From the NCBI GenBank assembly GCA_963974445.1, contig CAXBDI010000001.1, forward strand, positions 1 through 64,000: a stretch of 64,000 bases of DNA, in the 5' to 3' direction. Within the stretch, counting starts at the first letter, position 1; the number at the start of each line of letters is the position of its first letter. The position numbers and the translations under genes are program-made. This document shows, one piece after another, positions 41,976 to 50,915 of the stretch. The notes beneath the pieces are model-generated. The model was not told the origin of the DNA, searched no databases, and was given only the letters and a program-made list of their open reading frames with translations. This DNA is from JACKII01 sp963974445. GTDB lineage: Bacteria > Pseudomonadota > Alphaproteobacteria > Bin95.

Positions 41976-42697
41976 CAGTGCCCTCCCTCCAGATAGGCGG
42001 CGCGGACCTCCGGGTTGGCCAGCAGCTCCTTGCCGGTGCCGGAAAGGGTGATGACGCCGTTCACCATTACATAGCCCCGATGCGCCAGGCGCAGGGCGTG
42101 AAAGGCGTTTTGCTCGACCAGAAACACCGTCATGCCGCGCTCCTTATTGACGGCGCGGATGGCGTTGAAAATCTGCTTGACGATGATCGGCGCCAGGCCG
42201 AGCGACGGCTCGTCGAGCAGCAACAGCTTCGGCTCGCTCATTAGGGCACGGGCGATGGCCAGCATCTGCTGCTCGCCGCCGGAGAGCGTGCCGCCGCGTT
42301 GCCCGCGCCGCTCGGCCAGCCGCGGGAACAGGCCGAATGCCGCGTCGAGGTTGGTCTGAAACCGGTCCTCCGGCGCGGTGATCGCGCCGAGTTGCAGGTT
42401 CTCGAACACCGTCATCTTGGGGAAAATCCGGCGGCCTTCGGGCGCGTGGGCAATGCCGCGGCGGACGATGGCGAAGGTTTGCGCCGCCGTGATGTCTTCG
42501 CCCAGAAACCGCACCTTGCCGGACCGCGCCCGCGGGTTGCCGCAAATCGTCATCAGCAGGGTGGACTTGCCGGCGCCGTTCGCACCAATGAGGGTGACGA
42601 TCTCACCGGCGTTGACCGTCAGATCGACGCCATGCAGCGCCTGGATGTTGCCATAGAAGGTCTCGACGCCTTCGATCTCCAGCATGGTGTCGGTCAT
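41975..42697 (-). CDS. livF: Branched-chain amino acid ABC transporter ATPase LivF
   Basis: 240 residues. Walker A IGANGAGKST, signature LSGGEQQML, Walker B LLLLDEPSLGLAP and the LVEQNAFHAL stretch are complete and of LivF type. Overlaps livG by 4 bp. Cytoplasmic ATPase of the importer. Confidence 0.95.
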   Translation of the reverse strand: MTDTMLEIEGVETFYGNIQALHGVDLTVNAGEIVTLIGANGAGKSTLLMTICGNPRARSGKVRFLGEDITAAQTFAIVRRGIAHAPEGRRIFPKMTVFENLQLGAITAPEDRFQTNLDAAFGLFPRLAERRGQRGGTLSGGEQQMLAIARALMSEPKLLLLDEPSLGLAPIIVKQIFNAIRAVNKERGMTVFLVEQNAFHALRLAHRGYVMVNGVITLSGTGKELLANPEVRAAYLEGGH

Positions 42698-43542
42698 GGC
42701 TGCATCTGTCCGTCGGGGTCGGGCAGATCGATGTCTTCCAGTTCGTCGTCATCGTCGGCGCCCAGATAGGCACGGATGACGGCGGGGTCGTTGCGAACGA
42801 CGTCGGGCGTGCCATCCGAAATCTTGCGGCCATAGTCGAGCACGACGATGCGGTCAGAAATTCCCATGACGACGCTCATATCGTGTTCGATCAGCAGTAT
42901 GCCGATGCCGTGCTCGTCGCGGATGCCTTGCAGCAGCAGGTTGAGATCGTAGCTCTCGCGCGGGTTCAGGCCGGCGGCCGGCTCGTCGAGGCAGAGCAGC
43001 GATGGGCGGGTGCACATCGCCCGCGCGATCTCCAGCCGCCGCTGGTCGCCATACGGCAACTCGCCGGCATCGGTATCGGCGCGCCGGGTCAGGCGCACCC
43101 GGTCCAGCCAATAGCGCGCCAACTCGACCGCCTCCCGCTCCGCCGCCCGGTAGGATGGCAGCCCGAACAGGCCCGCGAACGAGAATTTCGATGCCTGCAT
43201 CAATTCCGTATGCTGCGCCACCAGCAGGTTCTCCAGCACGCTCATGCGCTGGAACAGCCGTATGTTCTGGAAGGTGCGGGCGACGCCGGCGTGGCGGGAA
43301 ATGTCGAACCCCTCCATGCGCTCCAGCCAAAAATCGTGGCCGTCGCGGTGCAGGCCGAGACGCCCGACCGTCGGCTTGTAGAAGCCGGTCAGGCAGTTGA
43401 ACACCGTAGTCTTGCCGGCGCCGTTCGGGCCGATAATGGCGGTGATCTGGCCGCTTTCGGCATCGAACGACAGGTCGTCGATGGCCGTCAGGCCGCCGAA
43501 GCGCATGGTCAAATGCTCGACGTTCAGCAGAGGGGCGCTCAT
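42694..43542 (-). CDS. livG: Branched-chain amino acid ABC transporter ATPase LivG
   Basis: 282 residues. Walker A IGPNGAGKTTV, the FQNIRLFQRM Q-loop, signature LPYGDQRRLEI and Walker B LLCLDEPAAGLNP, typical of LivG. An acidic C-terminal tail (DDDDELEDIDLPD) is unusual. Overlaps livM by 4 bp. Confidence 0.95.
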   Translation of the reverse strand: MSAPLLNVEHLTMRFGGLTAIDDLSFDAESGQITAIIGPNGAGKTTVFNCLTGFYKPTVGRLGLHRDGHDFWLERMEGFDISRHAGVARTFQNIRLFQRMSVLENLLVAQHTELMQASKFSFAGLFGLPSYRAAEREAVELARYWLDRVRLTRRADTDAGELPYGDQRRLEIARAMCTRPSLLCLDEPAAGLNPRESYDLNLLLQGIRDEHGIGILLIEHDMSVVMGISDRIVVLDYGRKISDGTPDVVRNDPAVIRAYLGADDDDELEDIDLPDPDGQMQP

Positions 43543-44816
43543 GGCGTCACGCCCTGCTTACTGTACTTGCCCTCGTTCAGCTTGATCGTCGGATTGCGCC
43601 GGCTCAACAGACCGCGCGGCCGCCAGACCATGATCAGCACCATGCCGGCACCGAAGAACAACATGCGGTATTCCTGCAATCCGCGGAACCACTCCGGCAG
43701 GCCGATCATCACGATGGCGGCGATGACCACGCCGACCTGGCTGCCCATGCCACCCAGGACGACGATGGCCAGGATGATGGCGCTTTCGATGAAGGTGAAG
43801 CTTTCCGGGCTGATGAAGCCCTGGCGCGTCGCGAAGAACGCGCCGGCAAAGCCGCCGAACATCGCGCCGATGGCGAAGGCCGACAGCTTGACCGTCGTCG
43901 GGTTCAACCCCAACGCCCGGCTGGCGATCTCATCCTCGCGCAGTGCCTCCCACGCCCGGCCAATCGGCAGGCGGCGCAACCGCAACGTCACCCAGTTGGT
44001 GATCAGCGCCAGGATCAGGATGAGATAGTAGAGAAAGATCAGCCGGTGCATCGACGAGTATTCCAGGCCGAAAAACTCGTGGAACGCCGGATCGCCGCCG
44101 CGGGAAAACTCCAGCCCGAACAATTCGGGCCGCGGAATGCCGGAAATGCCGTCCGGCCCGCCAGTGACCTGATACCAGTTCAGCAGGATAATGCGGACCA
44201 TCTCGCCAAAGCCGAGGGTGACGATGGCCAGATAGTCGCCGCGCAGGCGCAGCACCGGAAATCCCAGGATCACGCCGAAAGCGCACGCGAACAGACCGGC
44301 GAACGGCAGCGCCATCCAGAAGCTGAAGTCCGCGTGCATGGCCAGCATGACGAACGAGTACGCGCCGATGGCATAGAATGCGACATAGCCAAGGTCGAGC
44401 AGTCCGGCCAGCCCGACAACGATGTTCAGGCCCCAGCCCAGCATCACATAGATCAGCACCAGCGTCGCCAGATCGACCACGGTGCGGTTGGCAAACGGCA
44501 GAAATGGCATGACGACCGCGAATGCGATAGCCGCCAGAGCGATCCATGGCATCACGGTATGGAAGCCCTCGCCCAGGAACGAGACGCCACGCGTGGCGAC
44601 ATTGCCGCTGCCGGCACCCTTACGCGTCCGCCAGGCGATCAGACCCAGCCGGCCGGCGAACACGGCGACACCGATGCCGGCGACCCACAGCATGCGGGTG
44701 TCGAGGGCCAGTCCGTTGCCGGTCTCTACCGTCTGAAAACCGACCAGCGGGATCGCCAACAGGATCGCCAGGAAGGCGGTGATGCCGGCTTCCTTCAGCG
44801 CGCTCTCGCCCGGCAT
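43539..44816 (-). CDS. livM: Branched-chain amino acid ABC transporter permease LivM
   Basis: 425-residue inner-membrane permease with an N-terminal extension of ~100 residues relative to E. coli LivM, holding about three extra spans. Core family motifs GLNIVVGLAGLLDLGYVAFYAIGAY and GDYLAIVTLGFGEMVRI are clear. ATG at 44816 overlaps the livH stop (TGATG); the frame is open upstream but out of livM character. Confidence 0.93.
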   Translation of the reverse strand: MPGESALKEAGITAFLAILLAIPLVGFQTVETGNGLALDTRMLWVAGIGVAVFAGRLGLIAWRTRKGAGSGNVATRGVSFLGEGFHTVMPWIALAAIAFAVVMPFLPFANRTVVDLATLVLIYVMLGWGLNIVVGLAGLLDLGYVAFYAIGAYSFVMLAMHADFSFWMALPFAGLFACAFGVILGFPVLRLRGDYLAIVTLGFGEMVRIILLNWYQVTGGPDGISGIPRPELFGLEFSRGGDPAFHEFFGLEYSSMHRLIFLYYLILILALITNWVTLRLRRLPIGRAWEALREDEIASRALGLNPTTVKLSAFAIGAMFGGFAGAFFATRQGFISPESFTFIESAIILAIVVLGGMGSQVGVVIAAIVMIGLPEWFRGLQEYRMLFFGAGMVLIMVWRPRGLLSRRNPTIKLNEGKYSKQGVTP

Positions 44817-45730
44817 CAGACCTTCTCCACTTCCGGGCGGCCCAGCAGGCCGGTCGGCCGGAACAGCAGCACCAGCACCAGGATGGCGAAGGCGGCGACG
44901 TCTTTGTATTCCGTGGTGAAGTAGCCGGCCCAGAACGCCTCGATCAGGCCGATCAGCAGCCCGCCCAGCATGGCGCCCGGCAGGGAGCCGATGCCGCCCA
45001 GCACCGCCGCCGTGAAGGCTTTCAAGCCCGCGAGGAAGCCGATGAAAAAGTCGATGACGCCATAATAGAGCAGGAACATCATGCCGGCGATCGCCGCCAG
45101 CCCGGCGCCGGTGACAAAGGTTAGGGAGATGGTGCGGTCGACATCCACCCCCAGCAGCCCGGCCATGGTGCGGTCCTGCTCGCACGCCCGTTGCGAGCGG
45201 CCGAAACTGGAGCGCTCGATCAGCATCCAGAACGCCACCATCAGCGCCAGCGTCAATCCTACGATCAGCATTTGCATGTAGGATAGCACGACGGTGAAGC
45301 CGTCCCGCTCCATCAACACCACGCCGCCGGAGATGATCGGTTGCAGCGTCTTCACCCGCGCGCCCTGCAGCAATTGCACATAGTTCTGCAGGAAGATCGA
45401 CATGCCGATGGCGCTGATCAGCGGCGCCAGCCGGAACGAGCCGCGCAACGGCCGGTAGGCCAGCCGCTCCACCGTCCAGCCATAGGCGGCAGTGAAGATC
45501 ATCGATGTGGCCAGCATGATCAGCAGCAGCAGCGGTACGAACGCGATGCCGGTCGCCGTCACCGCCAAAAAGGCGATCAGGGCGACGAACGCGCCGATCA
45601 TGAACACCTCGCCATGGGCAAAGTTGATCATGCCGATAATGCCGTAGACCATGGTGTAGCCGATGGCGATCAGTCCATAGATCGATCCCAGCGTCAGCCC
45701 ATTGATCAACTGTTGCGCAAAATACTCCAT
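44816..45730 (-). CDS. livH: Branched-chain amino acid ABC transporter permease LivH
   Basis: 304 residues, eight spans. N-terminus QLINGLTLGSIYGLIAIGYTMVYGIIGMINFAHG is a strong LivH signature. The EAA-like ACEQDRTMAGLLGVD is near residue 182. First gene of the liv run. No binding-protein gene (livJ/livK) lies in the 256 bp upstream or elsewhere in the window. Confidence 0.96.
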   Translation of the reverse strand: MEYFAQQLINGLTLGSIYGLIAIGYTMVYGIIGMINFAHGEVFMIGAFVALIAFLAVTATGIAFVPLLLLIMLATSMIFTAAYGWTVERLAYRPLRGSFRLAPLISAIGMSIFLQNYVQLLQGARVKTLQPIISGGVVLMERDGFTVVLSYMQMLIVGLTLALMVAFWMLIERSSFGRSQRACEQDRTMAGLLGVDVDRTISLTFVTGAGLAAIAGMMFLLYYGVIDFFIGFLAGLKAFTAAVLGGIGSLPGAMLGGLLIGLIEAFWAGYFTTEYKDVAAFAILVLVLLFRPTGLLGRPEVEKV

Positions 45731-45986
45731 GGAGCCTTGCGATCCTGTTCTGTATGTGACGGGGCCGTCGAGGGCCGGATGTTAGTCGGCCGCCGCAACC
45801 CTTCTCGATACCGGTGATCCATTAAAGCCTATGGCTGTGCTCCGAAACAGAAAAACAATCGACACACCGCCGTCACGCGCCGGGCTGAGCAAGCCGCCGC
45901 ACGATATTGTGACCGGATACCCCATACCGTTGCCACCAACCCCTCCCATTTTCAAACCTCGACTATTCAAGAGGATCACCCGAGAT

Positions 45987-46243
45987 ATGCGGTTACGGCA
46001 ATTGGCTTTGACGGCGGCTGCCCTGCTTCTGAGCGGGCCGGCGCTCGCCCAGGCGGATGGTTTGAAGACGGCGGTACGCCGATTGTCGAGGCCAGCACCT
46101 TCTATCCGGCAGAAGGCTATCACCAGGACTATTACGTTAAGAACCCGCTCAGTTATCGCTACTATCGCTGGGGTTGCGGCCGCAACCAGCGGGTCGAGGA
46201 GTTGTGGGGCGAGGCGGCCTATACCGGCATCCCGAATCATTGA
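45987..46243 (+). pseudogene. msrA: Decayed peptide-methionine (S)-S-oxide reductase (msrA remnant)
   Basis: Begins with an intact secretion signal (MRLRQLALTAAALLLSGPALAQA, 45987-46055). From 46061, in a different frame, comes an unmistakable MsrA C-terminus: FYPAEGYHQDYYVKNPLSYR, then YYRWGCGRNQRVEELWGE, stop at 46243. The ~130 residues that should lie between, including the catalytic GCFWC motif, are missing, and the two pieces are out of frame. It therefore looks like an internal deletion with frameshift. The rest of 45731-46372 holds no other gene. Confidence 0.75.
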
Positions 46244-46372
46244 CTCTAGCCAGCCGACTAAAGTGCTAGCGGCCCGGCGCTCTGTGAGTGGCTTTGCAGC
46301 GCGAAATCCGGCTATAGTGCGTGGCTGAAACCCAATTCTTGGACAACGTTCCAACCGGAAGGCATCGCCACT

Positions 46373-47602
46373 ATGAACCAGACTGTACAAGCACCGGCTC
46401 CCACCGCATCCGGGAAATCCGCGTCGAAATTGCCGCCATTCGACTGGGCCGATCCGCTGATGCTCTATGGCGGGCTCTCCGAAGACGAGCGCATGACATA
46501 CGACATGGCCAAGCGCTTCGCCGATGAGGAATTGCTGCCGGGCGTGCTGGAGGCGAACCGCAACCAGACCTTCGACCGTGGTATTTACAAGAAATTCGGC
46601 CAAGCTGGCTTCTTGGGAATCGGGTTGGAGGGCTATGGCTGCCCCGGCGGCACCGCCGTCATGTACGGCCTGGTCGCCCGCGCGATTGAGGGCTGCGACA
46701 GCGCCTATCGCAGCGCCATGAGCGTGCAGTCGTCACTGGTGATGTATCCGATCTACACCTACGGCACCGAAGACCAGAAGAACCGCTTTCTGCCGAAGTT
46801 GGCGAGCGGCGAGTTCGTCGGCGCGTTCGGCCTGACCGAGCCGGACCACGGCTCCGACGCTGGCGGCCTGAAAACCCGGGCGAAGAAGGTGGACGGCGGC
46901 TGGCAGTTGAACGGCGCCAAGATGTGGATCACCTCCTCGCCCATCGCCGACGTGTTCGTCATCTGGGCCAAGGACGACAACAACGACATCCGCGGCTATA
47001 TCGTCGAACGCGGCATGGAGGGCCTGTCGACGCCGAAGATCGAAGGCAAGTTCTCGCTGCGCGCCTCGCCGACCGGCGAGATCGTCATGGACAACGTGTT
47101 CGTGCCCGATGCGAACTACATGCCGAACACAAAAGGCCTGGGCGGGCCGTTCGGTTGCCTGAACAAGGCGCGCTACGGCATTTCCTGGGGCGCGATGGGT
47201 GCGGCTGAAAGCTGCTTCCATGCCTCCCGCGAATACACCATGGACCGCAAGGCGTTCGGCCGGCCGCTCGCTGCCAACCAGTTGATCCAGAAGAAACTGG
47301 CGGACATGCTGACGGAGATCACGCTGGGGCTGCAAGCCTCGTTGCAACTCGGCCGCCTGATGGACGAGGGCGCCGCGGCGCCGGCGGCGATCAGCCTCGT
47401 GAAGCGCAACAATTGCTGCAAGGCGCTGGATATCGCCCGGGTCGCCCGCGACATGCATGGCGGCAACGGCATCCACGACGAATACCACGTCATCCGCCAC
47501 ATGATGAACCTGGAAGCTGTCAACACCTACGAGGGCACCCAAGACGTGCATGCCCTGATCCTTGGCCGCGCCATCACCGGCATGCAGGCGTTCGGCGGGT
47601 AA
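46373..47602 (+). CDS. gcdH: Glutaryl-CoA dehydrogenase (acyl-CoA dehydrogenase family)
   Basis: 409 residues. FAD-binding blocks FGLTEPDHGSDAGG and MWITSSPIADVFVIWAK, and the catalytic Glu in YEGTQDVHALILGRAITG, are as in GCDH. The Arg-rich CNKARYGISWG is also typical. Oxidatively decarboxylates glutaryl-CoA to crotonyl-CoA in lysine and aromatic degradation. Cytoplasmic. Convergent with the carboxyltransferase gene (37 bp). Confidence 0.92.
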   Translation: MNQTVQAPAPTASGKSASKLPPFDWADPLMLYGGLSEDERMTYDMAKRFADEELLPGVLEANRNQTFDRGIYKKFGQAGFLGIGLEGYGCPGGTAVMYGLVARAIEGCDSAYRSAMSVQSSLVMYPIYTYGTEDQKNRFLPKLASGEFVGAFGLTEPDHGSDAGGLKTRAKKVDGGWQLNGAKMWITSSPIADVFVIWAKDDNNDIRGYIVERGMEGLSTPKIEGKFSLRASPTGEIVMDNVFVPDANYMPNTKGLGGPFGCLNKARYGISWGAMGAAESCFHASREYTMDRKAFGRPLAANQLIQKKLADMLTEITLGLQASLQLGRLMDEGAAAPAAISLVKRNNCCKALDIARVARDMHGGNGIHDEYHVIRHMMNLEAVNTYEGTQDVHALILGRAITGMQAFGG

Positions 47603-47639
47603 AGAGGGAAGCGGCGGCGTCTCGAACGCTGCCCGTTGT

Positions 47640-49193
47640 TCAGGGGCGCAGGCCGAAGCGGCGCTCGCCGGGGGTGCGCAACGGCGCTGCCAGGTTTGCG
47701 AACTCCTCCAGCAGGCCGCGGGTCTTGCGCGGGTCGATGATTTCCTCGATCCAGAAAGCCTCCGCTGTGCGGAATGGTGAGCGCATTTTTTCGAGCCGCT
47801 CCTGAATGGCCGCCAACTCGGCCGCCGGGTCGTCGGCGGCGTTGACCTCCGCCCGGTAGGCCGCTTCGATACCGCCTTCCAGGGGCAACGAGCCCCAGAA
47901 TCCGCTGGGCCAGGCATAGCGCATTGCCAGCCGCCCGACCGGCACATGCGCACCGCCGGCGACGCCGAAGGCGTTGCGCACGACGATGGCGCACCAGGGC
48001 GTCGTCGATTGGTTGATCGCCGCCATCGCCCGCACGCCATGGCGGATCGTGCCAGCCTCCTCCGCCTCCTTGCCGATCAGGAATCCGGGGCAGTCCGCCA
48101 GATAGATCACCGGCAGGTGAAATGTCTCGGCCAAGTCTACATGGCGCACGATCTTCTGGCAGGCGTCCGAGGTCCAGGCGCCGCCGTAGTGATAGGGGTC
48201 GCTCGCCAGGATGGCGACCGGCCAGCCGTCGATCCGGGCCAGGCCGGCGATGATCGAGCGGCCAAAGTTCGGCGCGATCTCAAAGAAAGTGCCCTCGTCG
48301 ACCATCCGGGTGATGATCGGGCGCATGCGGTAGGCCTGCCGCCGGGCCTTCGGCACCGCCTGCATTAGCGGCTCCTGATCGAGGGCCGGGATCGGTTCGG
48401 CCCGCGGTGGCGCCTCGTAGACTGAATTCGGCAGGTAGGAGAGGAAGCGCCGCGCGGCCTCGAACGCCTCCGCCTCGTCGGCGACCGCGTTGTCAACGCC
48501 GCCGGCCCGCGTCTGTACGCGCCAGCCGCCCAACTCGGTCTTCGAGAGGTCCTGGCCGATACCCTTCACCACCGGCGGTCCGGCGACGAACATCGCCGAG
48601 GTGTCCTTGGTCATCACCGAGAAATGGCTGGCCGCCACCCGCGCCGCGCCCAGGCCCGCCACCGAGCCGAGGCCGAGCGCCACCACCGGCACCGTCGCCA
48701 GATTGGCGGCGACCAAATCGAAACGGCTGGAGGTGCCTTGCCCGCCCGGCAGGTTGGCCCGGCCCGTGGTCTCGATGGTACGCACCGAGCCGCCGCCGCC
48801 GGAGCCCTCGATCATGCGGATGATCGGCAGCCGCAACTCGTTCGCCATTTGCTCGGCAAGCTGCGGCTTGGCCTTGATCGTCGCATCGGCGGAGCCGCCG
48901 CGCACGGTGAAGTCGTCGCCGCACACAACCACCGGGCGACCGTTGATCTTGGCCCGCCCGAACACGCAGTTGGAGGCCGTGAGGTGGACCAGATCATTGT
49001 TCGCGTCGTATTCCGCCTTGCCGGCAATGGCGCCGAGCTCGTGGAAGGAGCCGGGATCGGCCAGTTGATCCACCCGCTCGCGCACCGTCAGGCGGCCGCC
49101 ATCGTGCTGGCGTTTGATCTTGTCGGCGCCGCCCATTTGCCGGGCCATGGCCTCACGCCGCGCAAGTTCGTCCAGTTCTGGCTGCCAGGTCAT
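47640..49193 (-). CDS. Acyl-CoA carboxylase carboxyltransferase subunit (beta-type)
   Basis: 517 residues with both crotonase-like carboxyltransferase halves. N half: GRLTVRERVDQLADPGSF and the acyl-CoA oxyanion segment EGSGGGGSVRTIETTGRANL; C half: FLIGKEAEEAGTIRHG and RNAFGVAGGAHVP. It fits the propionyl/methylcrotonyl/acetyl-CoA carboxylase beta family or a methylmalonyl-CoA carboxyltransferase. No biotin carboxylase or biotin carrier gene is near, so substrate and partner stay open. Confidence 0.85.
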   Translation of the reverse strand: MTWQPELDELARREAMARQMGGADKIKRQHDGGRLTVRERVDQLADPGSFHELGAIAGKAEYDANNDLVHLTASNCVFGRAKINGRPVVVCGDDFTVRGGSADATIKAKPQLAEQMANELRLPIIRMIEGSGGGGSVRTIETTGRANLPGGQGTSSRFDLVAANLATVPVVALGLGSVAGLGAARVAASHFSVMTKDTSAMFVAGPPVVKGIGQDLSKTELGGWRVQTRAGGVDNAVADEAEAFEAARRFLSYLPNSVYEAPPRAEPIPALDQEPLMQAVPKARRQAYRMRPIITRMVDEGTFFEIAPNFGRSIIAGLARIDGWPVAILASDPYHYGGAWTSDACQKIVRHVDLAETFHLPVIYLADCPGFLIGKEAEEAGTIRHGVRAMAAINQSTTPWCAIVVRNAFGVAGGAHVPVGRLAMRYAWPSGFWGSLPLEGGIEAAYRAEVNAADDPAAELAAIQERLEKMRSPFRTAEAFWIEEIIDPRKTRGLLEEFANLAAPLRTPGERRFGLRP

Positions 49194-49357
49194 AAAGTGC
49201 GGTCCCGCTGCAATAAGGTGAAGTCGATGGCCATTTTAGATGGCTCAAGGCGTTACACCAGATCATTTTGCCCAGCCATGCGGCAAGTGCATAGCTGGGC
49301 GGCGATAATTGCTCTCCAATTGAGCGGCAATTCTGTCATTGTTAAATTGCGTTGTCG

Positions 49358-49490
49358 GTTGACGGCAGCGTTGTTCGGTGATCTGCGCTGCTTCTTGCGG
49401 CTCTCGATCCGGACGCGTCTCCCAGACGTTAAGCCTCCCTGTTCTGACTTCGCCGGGCCTCTTGCATAAGAGGTCCGGCCTTTTCTTTTT
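49358..49490 (+). ncRNA. Candidate small RNA ending in a strong intrinsic terminator
   Basis: No protein gene fits 49194-49604. TTGACG (49358-49363) could be a -35 element, but no good -10 was found. Downstream are stems GCAGCG (49364-49369)/CGCTGC (49385-49390) and CGTCT/AGACG with loop CCC (49415-49427). TAAGCCTCCCTG and the CCC loop carry C-rich anti-Shine-Dalgarno-like bases. The end is CCGGGCCTCTT (49453-49463), loop GCAT, AAGAGGTCCGG (49468-49478), then a T-rich run to 49490. No annotated gene reads into this terminator, so it likely ends its own transcript. Confidence 0.5.
49453..49490 (+). terminator. Strong Rho-independent terminator
   Basis: 11-bp stem CCGGGCCTCTT/AAGAGGTCCGG with a GCAT loop, one G-U pair, then CC and TTTTCTTTTT at 49481-49490. 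The T-run is only on the plus strand, so it acts rightward. It lies between the divergent carboxyltransferase gene and pgi, with no plus-strand coding gene for nearly 2 kb upstream. Confidence 0.85.
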
Positions 49491-49604
49491 GGGGATGGGC
49501 CCGCAGCGGCGAACCTCTCCGCCGACGTGCGCGCGAATCGGTAGTATGATAAGCTCATAATATCATAGCCCGCGATAGCCGAACCAACGAGGATGCCGCC
49601 GACA

Positions 49605-50906
49605 ATGTACACGCAGACCATTGACGGTTGTATGGCTGACGTCATCGGCGACGCCGGATTGACGCCCGCCCAGCTAAACGAATGGCTCGCCAAGGCGGAT
49701 TGGGGCCTCGGCCTGTTGCGCAAGGGCCACCGCGACGGTTCTCTGCCGCTGGTGCTGCTGCCGGAACGGCGCGACGATGTTCCGATGATCGAAGATCGGG
49801 CCTCCCATCACCGCGAGCGGGCGGACACGGTCGTTGTCTTGGGAACCGGCGGCTCCAGTCTGGGCGGACAGGCGCTGTATTCGCTGGCCGATGCCGGCTT
49901 CGGGCCGAGCGGCGATTCTCCGCGCATCGTCTTTCTCGACAATATCGATCCGCACACCTTCGACCATCTGTTCCGCAGCGTCGACCTGGCGCGAACCGAC
50001 TTCATCGTCATCTCGAAGTCCGGCGGTACCGCTGAAACCTTGGCGCAGGCGATTGTCTGTATCGAGGCCCTGCTGGAAGGTGAGGACGAAGCCAATATCG
50101 GCGACCATTTCACCGTGATTACCGAGCCGAAACCGTCGCCACTCTCCACGTTGGCGCAGCACTACGGCATGGCTGTCCTGCCGCACGACCGTGGCATAGG
50201 CGGGCGCTATTCTGCTCTCTCCGTCGTGGGGCTGTTGCCGGCGGCGATAGCCGGGCTGGACCCTGTCAATATCCGCTCCGGCGCGGAATCGGTGGTGGCC
50301 GATATCCTGTCGGGCGACCGCTGCCCCGCGGCCCTTGGCGCGGCGGTGCAGTGCGGGCTGACAAAGGTTAGCGGCGTCACCGCCTCCATTCTGATGCCGT
50401 ACAGCGACCGGCTGGCGGCGCTTGGCCTCTGGTATCGCCAATTGTGGGCCGAATCGCTGGGCAAGAATGGCGAAGGCACGCTGCCGGTGCGGGCTGTCGG
50501 GGCCGTCGATCAGCACAGCCAGCTTCAGCTTTATCTGGACGGGCCGCGCGACAAGCTGTTTTCCGTCGTGCAAGGCCCCGTCGCCGGCACGGGGCGGGTG
50601 ATGCGCGCCGCGTTGGCGGGTGACAAGGGCGACCTCGGCTACCTCGACGGGCGCAGCATGGGCGACCTGTTCGATGTTATGCAGCGCGCGACACCGGACA
50701 CGCTGATCAAGAATGGCTGTCCAACCCGTATCCTGTCGCTGGATCGGGTGGACGAGGATGGGCTGGGCGCTTTGCTGATGCATTTCATGGCGGAAACGAT
50801 CATCGCCGCCGGCATGCTGGGCGTCGATCCCTTCGACCAGCCGGCGGTGGAGCAGGGCAAGGTGTTGGCGCGTCAATACCTCGGCGAGATTGCGCCGCGC
50901 CGGTAA
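49605..50906 (+). CDS. pgi: Glucose-6-phosphate isomerase
   Basis: 433 residues, shorter than the ~550 of enterobacterial Pgi but within range for some Alphaproteobacteria. Key blocks: VLGTGGSSLGGQALY (near residue 79), VISKSGGTAETLAQAIV (near residue 133), the GIGGRYSALSVVGLLPAAIAG signature (near residue 198) and the catalytic Glu/His-containing QHSQLQLYLDGPRDK. Interconverts glucose-6-P and fructose-6-P. ATG 49605 is taken because GAGG abuts the alternative ATG at 49593. Followed by mutL after 9 bp. Confidence 0.92.
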   Translation: MYTQTIDGCMADVIGDAGLTPAQLNEWLAKADWGLGLLRKGHRDGSLPLVLLPERRDDVPMIEDRASHHRERADTVVVLGTGGSSLGGQALYSLADAGFGPSGDSPRIVFLDNIDPHTFDHLFRSVDLARTDFIVISKSGGTAETLAQAIVCIEALLEGEDEANIGDHFTVITEPKPSPLSTLAQHYGMAVLPHDRGIGGRYSALSVVGLLPAAIAGLDPVNIRSGAESVVADILSGDRCPAALGAAVQCGLTKVSGVTASILMPYSDRLAALGLWYRQLWAESLGKNGEGTLPVRAVGAVDQHSQLQLYLDGPRDKLFSVVQGPVAGTGRVMRAALAGDKGDLGYLDGRSMGDLFDVMQRATPDTLIKNGCPTRILSLDRVDEDGLGALLMHFMAETIIAAGMLGVDPFDQPAVEQGKVLARQYLGEIAPRR

Positions 50907-50915
50907 GGTTCGCAT

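Noticed and set aside
45831..46328. A 165-codon continuous frame over the msrA remnant
   Set aside because: Only its internal signal peptide is meaningful; the rest is an out-of-frame reading of the MsrA tail.
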